Below, piece after piece: positions 9,689 to 22,523 of a stretch of 64,000 nt of DNA. The stretch is from Lepiota brunneoincarnata (taxonomy: Eukaryota > Basidiomycota > Agaricomycetes > Agaricales > Agaricaceae): NCBI GenBank assembly GCA_023014365.1, contig JAEBUN010000001.1, positions 3,224,001 to 3,288,000 of the forward strand, given 5' to 3'. Under the pieces are notes generated by a model that was not told the DNA's origin, ran no database searches, and saw nothing but the letters and a program-made list of their open reading frames with translations. The stretch's first letter is position 1. Each line of letters opens with the position of its first letter. The position numbers were made by a program, and so were the translations under genes.

Positions 9689-12600
9689 CTACTGAAGATG
9701 GTGCATTTTCGAACAGGTATCGAATGCAGTGTTCAGGAAAGCCTCAATTTCCTTCTTGTGCTGGGTCTGCAAGTGATGAGTAACAGTCATATTAAGTCAG
9801 TAGAGCGATAATGCTGACCTTGCTACCTGTTGCAACAGAGCTCGTTGGTCCCCGGCCAGCATAGTAAGGGTAATGACCTTTGTGGTATTGGGTCCTGCTA
9901 GCGGCTGTATAAATACGGGGGCCGATGTAACTCCAAGCGCCGTTGTTCAGTGGTTCCTCCTGGCACCATAGAAGATCGGCATTGGGGTATTGGTCAAGAT
10001 GCGGGGTGACCTGTTATTGGGTCAGCACCGACCAAAGAAAGGGGTAAAACAGCATACGAGGTCGTAAGGGAACGGCGAAACTTGTTCAATACGGCTAATG
10101 GCCACGTCCTTGATGCCACGTTCTTCGCGGGCTTGAAGCAGGGTGAAGTAGACTTGACCTATTGGAGAAACAGTAAGCTGAGGCAACCGAAATTGAGTAC
10201 TGCGCCAGGCACCTGTGCAGAGGATATGGCGTTTGATTTGGTCAGGAGGGACCAAATCTTCTGCTGCCTCAGGGAGATAGCGTTCAAAGTGTGTATCGCC
10301 AACCATCTCATCAAGCGTTGACCGAGCCCTCGGATGACGCAATAGGCTTTTTGAGAAGAACAGGATGAGCTGGGTATGTTTAGTCAGCCTGCGTCATTAT
10401 TGTATACAAGGAACGCTCACGGGCTTGCGGAAGTCACGATGAATCTGGCGACGGAGGACATGGAACTGTAGGGGAGTTGAGAAAACCCGTCCAAGATGTC
10501 AGAAATGAGATGGTACTAACATAATTTGCGGATGTACTAGATAATGAGCCTAAACGTCAGAATGAGGTGTCGAAACACTAGAAAACAAGGCTTACGTGGG
10601 ATAGACGACTTGCATGTTGCAGTCTTGATGCTGACGTTCGGTCTTTTCGGAAGAAGGATAGATGTGTGGATGGTCATCGCAAAGTTGAAGGAAGCGCTCG
10701 ATCCTTCCACTGGAATGTTCTGGGCCTTGGCCGTCGTAGCCGTGAGGTAGACTCACGACCAAGCCCGTGCGCTGAAGCCACTTCCTTTCACCAGCAGCAA
10801 TGAACTGATCGATGATGCACTGGGCATTGTTAGCGAAGTCGCCGAATTGGGCCTCCCAGATCGTAAGTGCGTCTGGTGACACGAGGGAATAGCCAAGCTC
10901 AAAACCTAGGGTGCCAAACTCGGAGAGTGAGGAGTTGCACACAACGAAACGGGCTTGATTGGAGCCTAAGTCATTCAGAGGAATATATTGCTGTTCATTA
11001 ACCTGGTCATGAATGACGGCGTGGCGCTGGGAGAAGGTGCCGCGTTCAACATCTTGGCCAGATACACGAACATGGATTTTCTCCAATGCGAGTGAACCAA
11101 AGGCGAGGGCCTCTGCGGTCGACCAGTCAATATTTTTGCCTTCTTCAACGGTCTTTCCACGGGCAGTGAGGATACGGGCGAGGTTACGGTGGGGGGTGAA
11201 TCCTTGTGGATAGCTGGAAATAGCTTTGCCAATTCTTTGAAGAGTGTCTCTGTCGGAGCCGGTGGAACGGGTGGGGAGTGTTTGTTCGGCAAGTTGTTTG
11301 GGTGATGGGAAGCCAGTCCAGGCAGCGGACAACCACTCTTTGCTGGTAGGGACGTAGTCCTTTGCCGCATTGGCGGATTTCTCTAACATGCCCCAAACCC
11401 ATTTCTTATGTTCCTCGATATCTTTCTCGGTGAATGTGCCACGACCCACCAGGAACTTGGTGTACTTAGTCAAGGGTGTTGGCTGATTCTTGATAGCCTC
11501 GTACATCCTTGGCTGTGTGAAACTCGGTTGATCGGTCTCGTTATGGCCATATCTGCGATAGCAGACAATGTCGATAACGACATCCTTCTTGAATTTGGCG
11601 CGGTAATCTGCGGCGAGTTGGCAGACGAAATTCATGGCCTCGACGTTGTCGCCATTGACGTGAAAAATGGGCGCGTCAATGGATTTGGCGATATCGGAGG
11701 GGTAGGGGGTGGATCGAGAGAAGCGTGGATCTGTAGTAAAACCAATCTGGTTGTTGACGATGAGATGGATGGTTCCTCCGGTTCCATACCAGGGTAAATT
11801 ATGAAGACCCATGGTCTCGTAGACGACGCCTTGTCCAGCAAATGCAGCGTCGCCATGCAGCAAGACACCCATGGCCGTACTATGTAAAGTCTCATCGCTC
11901 TCAAAATGTTGGATGGCACGAGTCTTGCCGAGAACGACGGGATCCGCTGCCTCTAAATGGGAGGGGTTAGCGACCAAAGAGAGTGAAACCTTCTTTCCCG
12001 AAGGAGTGGGCCGAACATAGTTAGCACCAAGATGGTACTTGACATCGCCAGCTGGTGAATCACTGTCCTCATCACCCGAGAACTCATTGAGAATGGCCTC
12101 AATTGGTTTACGAATGACATTGGCGAGAACATTAAGACGGCCACGATGAGGCATACCAATAGTGATGTGCTTGGTGCCGTGATCCACAGAACGGTCGATG
12201 AGAGCTTTCATACCAGGGATAAGAACCTCGCAGCCTTCAAGGCCGAAGCGCTTCTCATTGGGGTATTTGCTTGCAATGAACTTCTCGAATGACTCCGACC
12301 AAATCAGACGATCGAGAATCATGCGTTTCTCCTCGACGGTATAATTCCAGGGTTTGGGAGTTTCAACGCGTTCCCGAATCCAGTCGCACTGCTCCTTGTC
12401 CGGAATGTGGACGTATTGGATACCGACGTGTCCACCTGCGTATGTTTAGTTGTCTAGATTCTTATCAGAGAGAATAAATTGCGTACAATAGATACGTTTG
12501 AGCGTTCTAATAATATCCCGCAGCTTCATTGTCTTGTTTTCTTCGGTGGCAAAGTGGGGAAGGATACCGGGACCAAGGGTGATATCTTTCTCTAAATCCC

Positions 12601-13139
12601 GCTCGGTGAAGCCATAGCGGCTGAGTTCAAGCTCGGGTGGTCGGACGTCAGCCAAATCAGCATCGAGAATTCCCAGGGGGTCCAGCTCTGCAACATGGTG
12701 GCCGCGCACCTGATAGGCGCGAACAAGGAGTTGAACCTAAATACACAAAGATAGGTCACGATGCAGTTACTATGAGAATAGAATCACGAACCTTGAGATG
12801 GTCATCTAATTCTGCTCCTCCACCAGCATGCAGAGCTGGGGCGCCATCAGCTGGGTGCGGCAGGTGGGTAGGTGGGGGTTGGAAGGCTTGGTGACTAGGC
12901 AAGCCCTTGTCAAGGCCAAAAAAGTACACGCTCCACGAAGGATGGACGGCGTTAGGGTTCTGCTTCCAGAGGCGGTACATCTCGTCAGCATAATAGGCAT
13001 TTGTACCATTGGCAAAAGGGTCATTTGGAGAAGGTCCACGGGCAAGTGCATAGTCACGGCGGATCGGAACGGGGAGTAGACACGATCGGGAGGTGCGGGC
13101 CAGAGGCGTCAGGCGACCGATAACGCGCCTTGACAGCAT
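9689..13139 (-). CDS. KGD1: 2-oxoglutarate dehydrogenase E1 component
   Basis: Thiamine-diphosphate-dependent E1 subunit of the mitochondrial 2-oxoglutarate dehydrogenase complex; decarboxylates 2-oxoglutarate and passes the succinyl group to E2 in the TCA cycle. Nine exons on the - strand: 13139-12792, 12736-12487, 12435-10596, 10536-10521 (a 16-nt exon), 10465-10421, 10369-10213, 10158-10058, 10010-9819 and 9766-9689. Introns are 47-59 nt and all phases agree; 1008 residues, close to yeast Kgd1. The first 30-odd residues ([18 protein letters not shown]...) are rich in Arg and Ser and look like a mitochondrial presequence. Cofactor-site motifs are present: [38 protein letters not shown] and NGDNVEA. 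The C-terminal transketolase-like part ends with [14 protein letters not shown] and [12 protein letters not shown]. The gene looks fully functional. Confidence 0.95.
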
Positions 13140-13356
13140 GAGGTGTGCACGTCGTACGGAATCGGGGTACGACAGAGGGAAAAAGGGCGGTAGTGGTGGT
13201 GAACAGGAAAGAGCGGATTGTCGAAATCTGGTGCGCTGTCACCCTCAGATGAGCGAGACGGATTATGTAAGCATCGTTCTGTCCACTATGTACTAAACAA
13301 AAACACAAAAATCTGTCGCTAATTGACGAATAATAGCGTAGGTCGCAGGATAGTTA

Positions 13357-16300
13357 TTACGTTCTTTCTCTCCCGAATGTAGTAGCGCTTGACCGGTACA
13401 TTCCTGCCGGTTTGTCTTTGAAGCTCAAGAGGTCGTACAGGGATGCAATTTGGTCGCCCTTGTGGCCATTGGCATTCAAATCACGCTGCAATTATGGGAA
13501 CATGTTTACTCACTTTTTGTTCTAATACATCAACTACTTCACGCAAGTGTTGTGCAAGAGTATTTCTCTTGGCTACGTTTGAAGCTGCATCCATCTCCTT
13601 GTATTGATCTGCCAGTTCGATATAGATACTGCGCGACAAACCAGTTTTCGATTAGTCTTCCACGAGCATGGGATGAAGAACCCCCTACCTTTTGTAGTGA
13701 GTGAAATCGTCTTCCAGCTCACGTATGATCCGTGCAACAATTGTTTGAGGGGGCAAGCCTTCCTGTCGGGCGATGAAGCGGACTTCGTTGATGTCTTCGA
13801 GACTGCGTTCCCGTCGTTGTTCTTGACCTTTGGACTGTGTGCGGGCTTGGTTATGTCCATCAGATCCTTCCGCGAAACCTTCATCATCTTGCTCATTTAC
13901 CGGAGCATTCACTCCAGGCCTTGGTCTCGCCCGCCTGGAGGTAGTGCGAGCTCCCCACGAAGGGGAACTAGGATGTCCATCAGGTTGGCGGCGGCGATTG
14001 CAAGCGGTACATGTCTGCGTATTATGTTCAGGTGCGGAGAAGAATAGACGCTCCATGTGTTTGCCGCGAATTCGGGGGAAGGGAGCGTCGGGTTCTTTTG
14101 TGTACCTTTGGTCTGAGCGGGACTCATGGTCGCCTTCTTGTGCCGCCTCGGAATATGATAGCACTTCCGCGTTGGAGAGGGCGTTGTTAGCCTGGTTTCT
14201 TGCTTCACGTGTTTGATCGGGAATGTGCTCTGTTGAGGACGCTTGCCTCGCCATGGTGGGTTGTTCGGCTGTTACAATGTCATCCGCCCTACTTCGAGAC
14301 CGTAATGACGGAGATTGTACAGAGGGCCCAGTCTGTGAGAGCTGCGATAGGTCAAGTGACTGGGACTGGTCGGATCGCCTTTCTTCAATCTCTGCGGAGA
14401 TCCTCTCAAATTCTGTAGAGTCCATGAAGCGAGTTCCTCTGGTGTCGTTGGCATGAGTTGATCCCTGAGTGGCGTGGTCAGTCCTCATCGTCTTGTCTAC
14501 CATTCGAACCCTTGAATCATCGCTGCTGGATGAGAGTTCTGCATCCTCGGTCTCCGTCTCCTCATTGACTTCGTCCTCTCCTTCTCCTTCACTTTCGCTT
14601 TCCACTTCTGCATAGCCCCATGCCTCTGAGTTTGGATGAGGTGGTTGCTGATCTTCGAGACAGGCTTCGTCTTGTTGTAAAGACGTCTCCTTCGCCGATC
14701 TTCGCTCCCGCAGGCCCTCCTCGACTATACTTCGTAGGACTTGAACTTCACCTGCCAGTCTTTCGAGTTCGTTCTTTAGTCTCGTAATTTCCACACCCTT
14801 TCCCCGGAGCGTAACCGAATCAGCGTCGCGCAGCATCCGCAATTCAGTTAATAGCTCTCGGTGAGAGGAGAGTTCTGACGTTAGCCGAGCTAGGTGTGCT
14901 CGTAGAGATTTAATCAACGCTTCTAGAGCTTTGGGCACTTCAGGGACACATATACATCTAATTGGGCGAAACTTGCCTTTCTTGCCTTCCACCGCTTCCT
15001 TATAACGCTCGTGAAGTTGTGAGGTATCAGTGGTAAAATCGCAGGCTCGCGCCTTTCCCTTTGTGGCCCGGGAACTCATTTGTTGATGCCCCAAGAGGCT
15101 CTCTTGTTCTATCAATCTAGTTCGTTCTCGAGCGACCTCCTTCTTACAGTCTTCTAGTTCCATTTCAAGTTCCCGGACCCGTCGTCTGGAAATGCTGTTT
15201 TCCTCCTCCAACTGCTGAAGTTTCTTTTGAACGGTGTTTAGCGTTTGAAAGAGGCGGTCTAGGTAATAAAAAAAAATTAGAAAAAAGGGATAACAAGAGA
15301 TACCAAAAGCTCACTTTCAGTTTCTCTGACTTTGTCTTCCGGGCGGTATGCGTAATATTCTACTCCTCGTTTTTCTGGAGACTCGATAGCGTTGGTAAGC
15401 CCAGTCACATCAGGGAGTTGTATCCGTGATCTATTTCTCGTGGAGGAGCGCGTGATATTTGCCTTGTCAGAGGAATGACCGCGGCCCGATGTTCCCTGGA
15501 AAGGATTGTTGCTAGTAGGGGTGGGGGCCGAACGCGATCGTTCAATTCCTTTCATTCGTGACTTCAATTGACCTCTTTCATCTTCAATTTCTTTTGCGAG
15601 TCCACGGGCCATGCGAGTGAACTGAGAGCTTGCTGAAGATGGAGTAGGAGGATGGAGTCGAAGATCGGGCTGTTGGGGTGAGGACGTGTATGAAGGAAAG
15701 ATGTTGCTTTGTCTCGTAGGTCGGGGAGTGGGAGGATGAGCGATATTATTGTGGCGGTTTGGGCGTGATATAGAGGAAGTGGCTTGTTGTATGGGGGAAA
15801 GAGAGACTGAACGGGTGATTTGAGGGCTGCGCGGCCTTTTTGGAGAGAGAGTGACGCCACGAAGTGCATCAGATAGCTTGGGACGGGTTTCGAGGGCAGA
15901 GTTGACAGGTTGGCTGTGGTCCGGTTCGGAATGGGAGGATGACCCCGAAGTCACAGGCGAGGCTACCCGGACGGAACGGGAGTGCATAGATAGTCGTCCA
16001 TGACCCGTTTCCAGAATTTGGTCTAGCTCAGCAGTGTCCTCGACCACCAAGGGGTCGGAAATTACGCTGTTGGTCGCCTGCAATGTGTCGTCAGAAGGTA
16101 GTTCTTAACAGAGGCTCAGACTTACTAGGCGCCTAGACCGAGAAACCTCTATGTCAAAAGCACTCAGTTTGCTATCGGCTCCAGCGATCATATCTTTTAG
16201 AGGGCGGTCTGGATCATATTCTGCGCCGCTCACGCTAAGGTCTCGCCGAGTCCCACGGCCACTGAGACCAGTGTTCAAGGTTACCGCACTAGTATGGTGC

Positions 16301-16650
16301 GCAACAGTTGACATTGACTCCCCGCCATACGGGTTAATACCCTCTTCGTAATCGTCGCCTATGCGATACGACCACCCATGACCGTGTGTGTCTTCATCCA
16401 CCAAATAATCTCGGACTCGGTGGTCGAACGAAGGAAGATCGGCGAAAGATGTGGGATTAGAGTTATGACGGGGGTATTCGAGACTCTCCACATCGTCGCC
16501 ACTGTTGTAGAGCTCGGCATCGCTATCACTAGCAGAAGACAGGTGAATGACTGTCTCAGAGTTGCGGAGGTTGTGTTCTAGTTGGATGCGATCATGCTCA
16601 AGCTGATCGTTCTGAATGAACGGGGCTGGGCGTCTTGTATGACGCTTCAT
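13357..16650 (-). CDS. Cep57/Ppc89-like spindle pole coiled-coil protein
   Basis: Probably a spindle-pole-body scaffold with a C-terminal microtubule-binding (Cep57-type) segment, as in fission yeast Ppc89. Exons on the - strand: 16650-16126, 16077-15315, 15258-14977, 14928-13689, 13628-13514 and 13458-13357; 1008 residues. The first about 430 residues are disordered and rich in Ser, Pro and Arg. A long coiled coil follows (EEENSISRRRVRELEMELED and onward), then an acidic stretch, a second disordered stretch with a CTACNRRRQ motif, and the conserved tail: TIVARIIRELEDDFTHYKS, YIELADQYKEMDAASNVAKR, VVDVLEQKGDQIASLYDLLS. The break at 14976-14929 (48 nt) is best read as a GC-AG intron (GCAAGT donor); left unspliced it would insert 16 residues in frame. 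The gene is divergent from BMS1 with 199 bp between the start codons. The assignment rests on the C-terminal motifs alone. Confidence 0.72.
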
Positions 16651-16849
16651 GGATGGTTTTCTTCTGTCCGGGTAGTTGGGAGGATGGTGTCGCCGAGGGC
16701 AGGAGGGCAGAGAACAAGGCCGAATGTGCTGGCGGAGGTGCAGAGAGTTTGATCAACGCGACTTGTCACGTGGGCGCGTCAGCAAGTCATATGAGCTAAC
16801 CCTAATGTAGGGGCAGATACGCCGAAAAAATGAGTCTGCTCAATCGCTC
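16651..16849. promoter_or_regulatory. Shared divergent promoter with a CACGTG box
   Basis: The 199 bp between the start codons of the Cep57-like gene (-) and BMS1 (+) must serve both. A perfect palindromic CACGTG E-box lies at 16767-16772, followed by a GC-rich stretch. E-boxes of this form bind bHLH factors such as Cbf1 in fungi. Function here is inference only. Confidence 0.35.
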
Positions 16850-19800
16850 ATGACAGATAAACCACACAAGGTTCACAGGCCGTCGAGATCGGGCAAGAAA
16901 AAACAACAACAGGGCTTCAATGTAAAGGTGTGTTTTATCCTTCGTTCTCAGCATATATTAGACCTCCTCCGTAGGCCTTTGCACCAAAGTCTGGACGGAG
17001 AGCCGACAAGCAGGGCCGTCGCGCAGTGGAAAAGGACCAGACCCGTCTACATGTTCCCCTGGTTAACCGTACTCCGGATGACGACCCCCCTCCTGTTATT
17101 GTTTCCATTGTTGGCCCTCCTGGCGTCGGTAAAACTACACTGCTCAAGAGCCTCGTTCGTCGATATACGAAACAGACACTGAGTGAACCCAAGGGTCCCG
17201 TTACTGTCGTCAGTGGAAAGAAGCGACGCCTAACATTCATCGAATGTAACAATGACCTCAATAGCATGATAGACATTGCAAAAGTTGCCGACCTCGTCCT
17301 GTTAATGATCGACGGTTCTTTTGGTTTTGAAATGGTGAGTTTATCTACCTGCCTTGGTCATTATTAGAGAGCCTCACGGTCTTCCAGGAATCATTCGAAT
17401 TTCTTAACATTCTTCAGTCTCATGGTTTCCCAAAAGTCATTGGCATCCTTAGCCACCTTGATTTGATCAAGAAGGCGGCCACGCTCAAGGCGACCAAACA
17501 GACCCTTAAAAAGCGATTCTGGACAGAAATTTATCAGGGTGCCAAACTTTTTTACCTCTCCGGTGTTATCAATGGACGCTACCCCGATACCGAGATCTTG
17601 AACCTCTCGCGGTTCGTATCTGTCATGAAATTCCGGCCTCTCATCTTCCGCAATTCCCATCCATATATTCTTGCCGACCGGCTGGAGGATTTAACTCCAC
17701 GAGAGCTGGTGAGGACATCACAAGGAAAATGCGATCGCACCGTCACTATCTACGGGTACGTTAGAGGGACTAACTTGCGGTTGGGCACCAAGGTACATAT
17801 ACCTGGAGTTGGTGACCTCAACCTGACCAGCGTCCAAGAGCTCGGCGATCCCTGTCCATTGCCAAATGAGGAATCGGAAAAGCGCAGAAAACTGAGCGAG
17901 AAGAAGAAACTGCTTATACACGCACCCATGAGTGATATTGGTGGGGTGATCTACGACAAGGACGCCGTTTGGATAAATGTACCTGGGAACTTTTCCAGGG
18001 GGAACAATGAAGGTTCGTGCACCTTCTTCACATATTACTCGAAACTCAACTTCCTTTCCCTAGTTGTGCAGGGCGAGGGTGAGCAAATGGTGATGGATTT
18101 GCAGGTTGTTCCCAACACTCTTGAGGATGTTGTCAGCAAAAGTCAAATCAAGCTCTTTGGCACGTCCTCGATCCCACTCTCTGGTCTTGCGGAATCATCA
18201 CGAGAGTCGGACGCTGCTAACGAGGAGGGTGAAGGAGGTGAGAGTGGCCTTGACACCGAGGCAGAAGATTCCGAATTTGATTTGGAAGAAGAGTCGGATA
18301 CTCTTGACTTGGATCACCTACCTCCCGATTTAGAAAACACCGGCCGCCTGTCGCGTCGCATCGTAACCCGGTCCCTTCCATCCTCTAGCCATCTCCAACA
18401 GGCAGGCATCACGTACGCCGAGAGCGATTCCGACATTGGTGATGATGGTACCAACTCTCAATTTAGCCGCAGAATCCAGTTTGCCGCGGATGACGAGGAC
18501 GTTTGTATTACAGGCGACGACGATGTGTCGGAGAATGGAAAGAATGGCGAGAGCGAGGAATGGCCGCGCTGGAAGGCCACCCTTGCAGAAAAGGCACAGT
18601 CGCGTACGGCTTCGTCACGCAAGGGCAAGAGGAAGGATTGGATCAAGTTGATCTATTCGAGTGACCTCACTCCCGAGGAGATACTGCACGGAAGGAGAAA
18701 ACTAGATGGAGAGGAGGACGTCGATGACTTTTTCACCATCAAACGGACACCAAATGTGAATGAGGCAGAGGTCTTCGATATGGGAAAGGAATTGATGGAT
18801 GAAGCCCAGTTGAATAAATGGGAAGACGAGGGGTTGCTCGAGTCGATTCGAGGACTCTTTATCACGGGCGAGGGCTCAGGTGGGGCCGGAGGAAATGATG
18901 AACAGGTAGAAGATGGGGCAGGAGATGCCGACGGTCGTGAGATTCAATCAGCTGGCGGCCGGGTGGGGCAGGCTGGGGCAGAAGCAGAAGCTCTTCAAGC
19001 AAAGAAGGAGGCGATCAAGCGAAAATTTGATGAACAGTATGACGACCCCGAGTCCACCGTGGCTGATTTTTATGAATCTGCAAAGGAAGAGATTGCACGT
19101 CAGCTGGCTCTCAACCGCGCCGAGTTCAACGGAGTCGACTCGGGCGCTCGCACTCTCGTTGAGGGATTCCCGCCGGGTGCATACGTGCGGATAGAGCTCT
19201 CGAATGTCCCGTGCGAACTTGTCGAACATTTTGATCCCCATTACCCTATCGTCGTTGGAGGCCTCCTTGCTACGGAGGAACGATTTGGTTATGTCCAAGT
19301 GCGCATTAAACGGCATCGGTGGTTCAAGAGGCCCCTGAAGACTAACGACCCCCTCATTCTCTCCCTCGGCTGGCGGCGATTCCAAACAGTGCCCATTTAT
19401 TCTCTCGACGACCATTCTATTCGTATGCGGATGCTCAAATATACTCCCGAACATATGCACTGCTATGCGACATTCTATGGTCCCGTCTCCTTACCGAACA
19501 CCGGTTTTTGTGCCTTCAACTCTCTCTTAACCAACTCTTCCGGGTTTCGGGTCAGTGCTACAGGAGTAGTTCTTGACATTGACCGATCAGTCAATATTGT
19601 CAAGAAGCTCAAACTAACAGGTGTTCCATACAAGATATTCAAGAACACAGCTTTCATCAAGGACATGTTCAGCTCTGCGCTCGAGGTGGCTAAATTTGAG
19701 GGGGCGAATATCAAGACGGTGTCGGGGATTCGAGGACAGGTAAAGAAAGCCCTGCCAAGCCCAGATGGAGTATTCCGAGCAACGTTCGAGGATAAGGTGC

Positions 19801-20426
19801 TCAAGAGTGGTAAGCTCTCGCTTGCTGGACTTGACGACAAGTCACTAAATTTTGTACCAGACATCGTTTTCCTTCGCGCCTGGTACTCCATCGAGCCTCG
19901 CAAGTTCTACAATCCCGTTACTTCGCTCCTATTATCTGACAAAACACTGTGGGCTGGGATGCGACTTACTGGCCAGATTCGCCGTGACGAGGGTCTTAAG
20001 ACGCCTCTTGATGTCAACTCCACATATAAAAGGGTTGCGCGTCCTGAGCGCAGATTCAACCCGCTGCATATTCCTCAGAAACTTCAGTCTGCCCTCCCAT
20101 ATTCGTCTAAACCAAAGTTAATGACGAAGCAGAAATTTCAGACATACCTGCAGAAACGTGCCGTAGTCATGGAGCCCGAGGAACGTGAGGCTATGGCACT
20201 GTTACAACAAATGCGCGCGCTGAGGAAAGACAAAATCACGAAGAGGAAGCAGAAAAAGGAGGAGAAGCAGGAAGAGCGACGGAAGAAGCTGGAGTGTGAA
20301 GAAACCAAGCATAGTGAAAATGAGAAGGAGAAAAGGAAGGGAGTGATGAGGGCTCTTGGTATGAAGAACAAGCGACAGGAAGAGACAGAAGGGGGGTGGA
20401 CAAGTACAAAGCGGAGAAAAATTTGA
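16850..20426 (+). CDS. BMS1: Ribosome biogenesis GTPase BMS1
   Basis: Nucleolar GTPase of the small-subunit processome, needed for 18S rRNA processing and 40S assembly together with Rcl1. Exons 16850-16927, 16975-17334 and 17388-20426, introns of 47 and 53 nt, all phase 0; 1158 residues, near the family's usual size. The P-loop GPPGVGKTT is at about residues 73-81; GILSHLD stands where other GTPases have NKxD, as is usual in Bms1/Tsr1. An AARP2CN region follows ([21 protein letters not shown]), then an acidic linker, and the C-terminal RIBIOP_C domain with [20 protein letters not shown]. The last 70 residues are strongly basic, as expected for a nucleolar protein. The stop codon is the last host coding signal before the transposon island. 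Confidence 0.95.
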
Positions 20427-21010
20427 TGCTACTTGCTACCATATTGTTACTTAATCACTTGCCAATTACATTACAGATGACTCTGTCACCCCTAAGGTTC
20501 CCAGAGCATACATATACAGTAACCTATATGTGGACCACCCCAGGGATAATGTTATTCAGCAACTCAGTTTTTAATGGAAACCTCTAGGAACCCTCCTTTG
20601 TGTAAGGATGTTCTTACATGATGCACGTGATTACTAACTGGTTCCTGTACACACATCAGAGACTTGTATTGTCACTTCTTGTTTCCTATCCATCATCATC
20701 TTGCTCTCTCTTCCCTTTTCACACTTAACAATATATTGCTTGTGCTTGTTGATCTGTTTGTCTGATATGCTTTCCTCATGAGGATCTCTTGACCCTTACT
20801 TTTTTTTTCAACACCACACAAATGTGTACACAACAAAAAAATTGCCAACACTGTTCCTCTGTTCCTGTAAAATGCTCCTATCCCTGTTCACCACTCTCGA
20901 CATTGGGTCAAGTGCATGAGAGAGTCAAAGTGACTCAACTCCAGATATCCCTGCACATACACTCACAGAGTGAGTGCACATAGTCACTGTTTCTCTGTCC
21001 ACTCACACAC
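20427..21010. other. Start of repeat island, no gene
   Basis: Directly after the BMS1 stop the sequence becomes CpG-poor and lacks domains. It must include the BMS1 3' UTR. I see no LTR ends or target duplications that would define a transposon boundary here. Confidence 0.4.
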
Positions 21011-22122
21011 ATGACTGCCTCCAGTCACCAGCCCCCACTGGATTCAGCCACAGTCTCTGCCACTACAGAACAAGGGACAGAATTACCACTGTTTATGGCA
21101 GATATTACTGTCCCCACATTGGACAAGCCCTTTTCTCCCTCAAGCTCAAGTAGCTCAAGTAGCTCCAATTTGCCTTTCATGTCTGGCAACACCATGACTT
21201 CACACAGTGACACAGCTGTATGCACCCATACCAAACTGAAGGATCTGCCTCTTCTCTTGGCAGACTGTATTACACCTCTTATTCTCCCTCAATGGGAGGA
21301 ATGTTGCATAGACTATTTCCAGGTGAATCCAAAAATCATGGATGCAGAGAAGGTTGGCCACATTTTGCCCAGCTCCAAAGATCTCATGCTACAAACCTGG
21401 ATCAATAATGAGCATGATCATTTAAAGGCCCTCAGTTTCCCTGCCTTTCTCCTAGAGTTGTATCACTGTGCTTTACCACATGATTGGGAGGATGAACTGC
21501 AAAAGGAAGATGATGAGTTCATACCTCAGGCCAAATAATGATTTTGATAAGTGGATTACAGCAATCACTTACTGGAATGTGGTTTTGCTGAAAGACAATA
21601 CACATTATACTATGTGATGCAGTAAGTACAGTAATTAGAGAAGGATAATATATGATACTCACTTCAGTCTTGACATGAGAGCTGAGGTGTAGTTACACAT
21701 ATTATGTTATTTATCAGATACTACAGTACATGTGCTTGTCTGAAGACAATAAGCACAATAACACTAAGGTAATGAGCAGAGGAAGGTGATAAGGGCATAG
21801 TGTAAATAGTAAAAATGGTAGAGACTGTGCAAAGGCAATGGAGAGTGGGATATATAACAAAAAGGCAAATGTTGGAATGGAAGATGCCAACAGAATGGAG
21901 ATCAGAACTCAGCACACACTTGCAAGCCTGATATTTGCAGGGTACAGTACAATACCTTGATGACAAGGCCCTTCACAGATTGTTGGAGGATCAGCTCAAT
22001 ACAGATCTGGTAAACTGTGTATGGAACCATGATATCAGGATGGAGGTCAATGCTATTGTTGACAAGAACCCACAAAGAGCTGCTGAAGTGTACTTCACAG
22101 AGTTGAAGGAGCTGATCAAGAA

Positions 22123-22442
22123 TGTAAGGGGACTAGTGTTTGTGCACCCCCTTACGCAAGGTATGTCTAGGGGTCTGCGGTTGGGTGTCTGGGCTCAGCC
22201 TCTCTAGCCAATGCCCAATGCCTAAGCCTGGCCTCGGCCTTCGGCCACCCCCATCCCCAAGTCTGATCTGCATACAACTGACATTGTTTGTGTATTGTCT
22301 GTGTATGTTATATTCTAGTAGCTATGTAGTGTTTGGCTACCTGGTCTGTGCGCAGACCACTATGTATATAAGTAGTGTGGGTGTCGATTGTATTCACCAC
22401 CCAAATATCAAATTGGTTCCAGTGCTCTTACTTCCCCTAACA
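22123..22442 (+). repeat. 5' LTR of KH element
   Basis: 320-bp LTR starting TGTAAGGGGACTAG and ending TTCCCCTAACA, with a TATATAAGT box near 22363. A second copy is at 23724-24043 and a reversed solo copy at 48112-48435. The short ORFs seen across these repeats are translations of LTR sequence. Confidence 0.9.
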
Positions 22443-22523
22443 GAATATTTGGGTCTCTACGCAGACTCGCCAACCTAGCCCTCTGCACCCTGCCTACCCT
22501 GTCTTTTCAGCCCTAATGCTAGT

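Noticed and set aside
13604..14216. + strand ORFs opposite the Cep57-like gene
   Set aside because: Shadow frames of a well-supported spliced coding region.
22140..22478. ORFs MCTPLRKVCLG... at 22140-22478 and 23741-24406
   Set aside because: They are translations of the KH-element LTR repeats and their flank, not genes.
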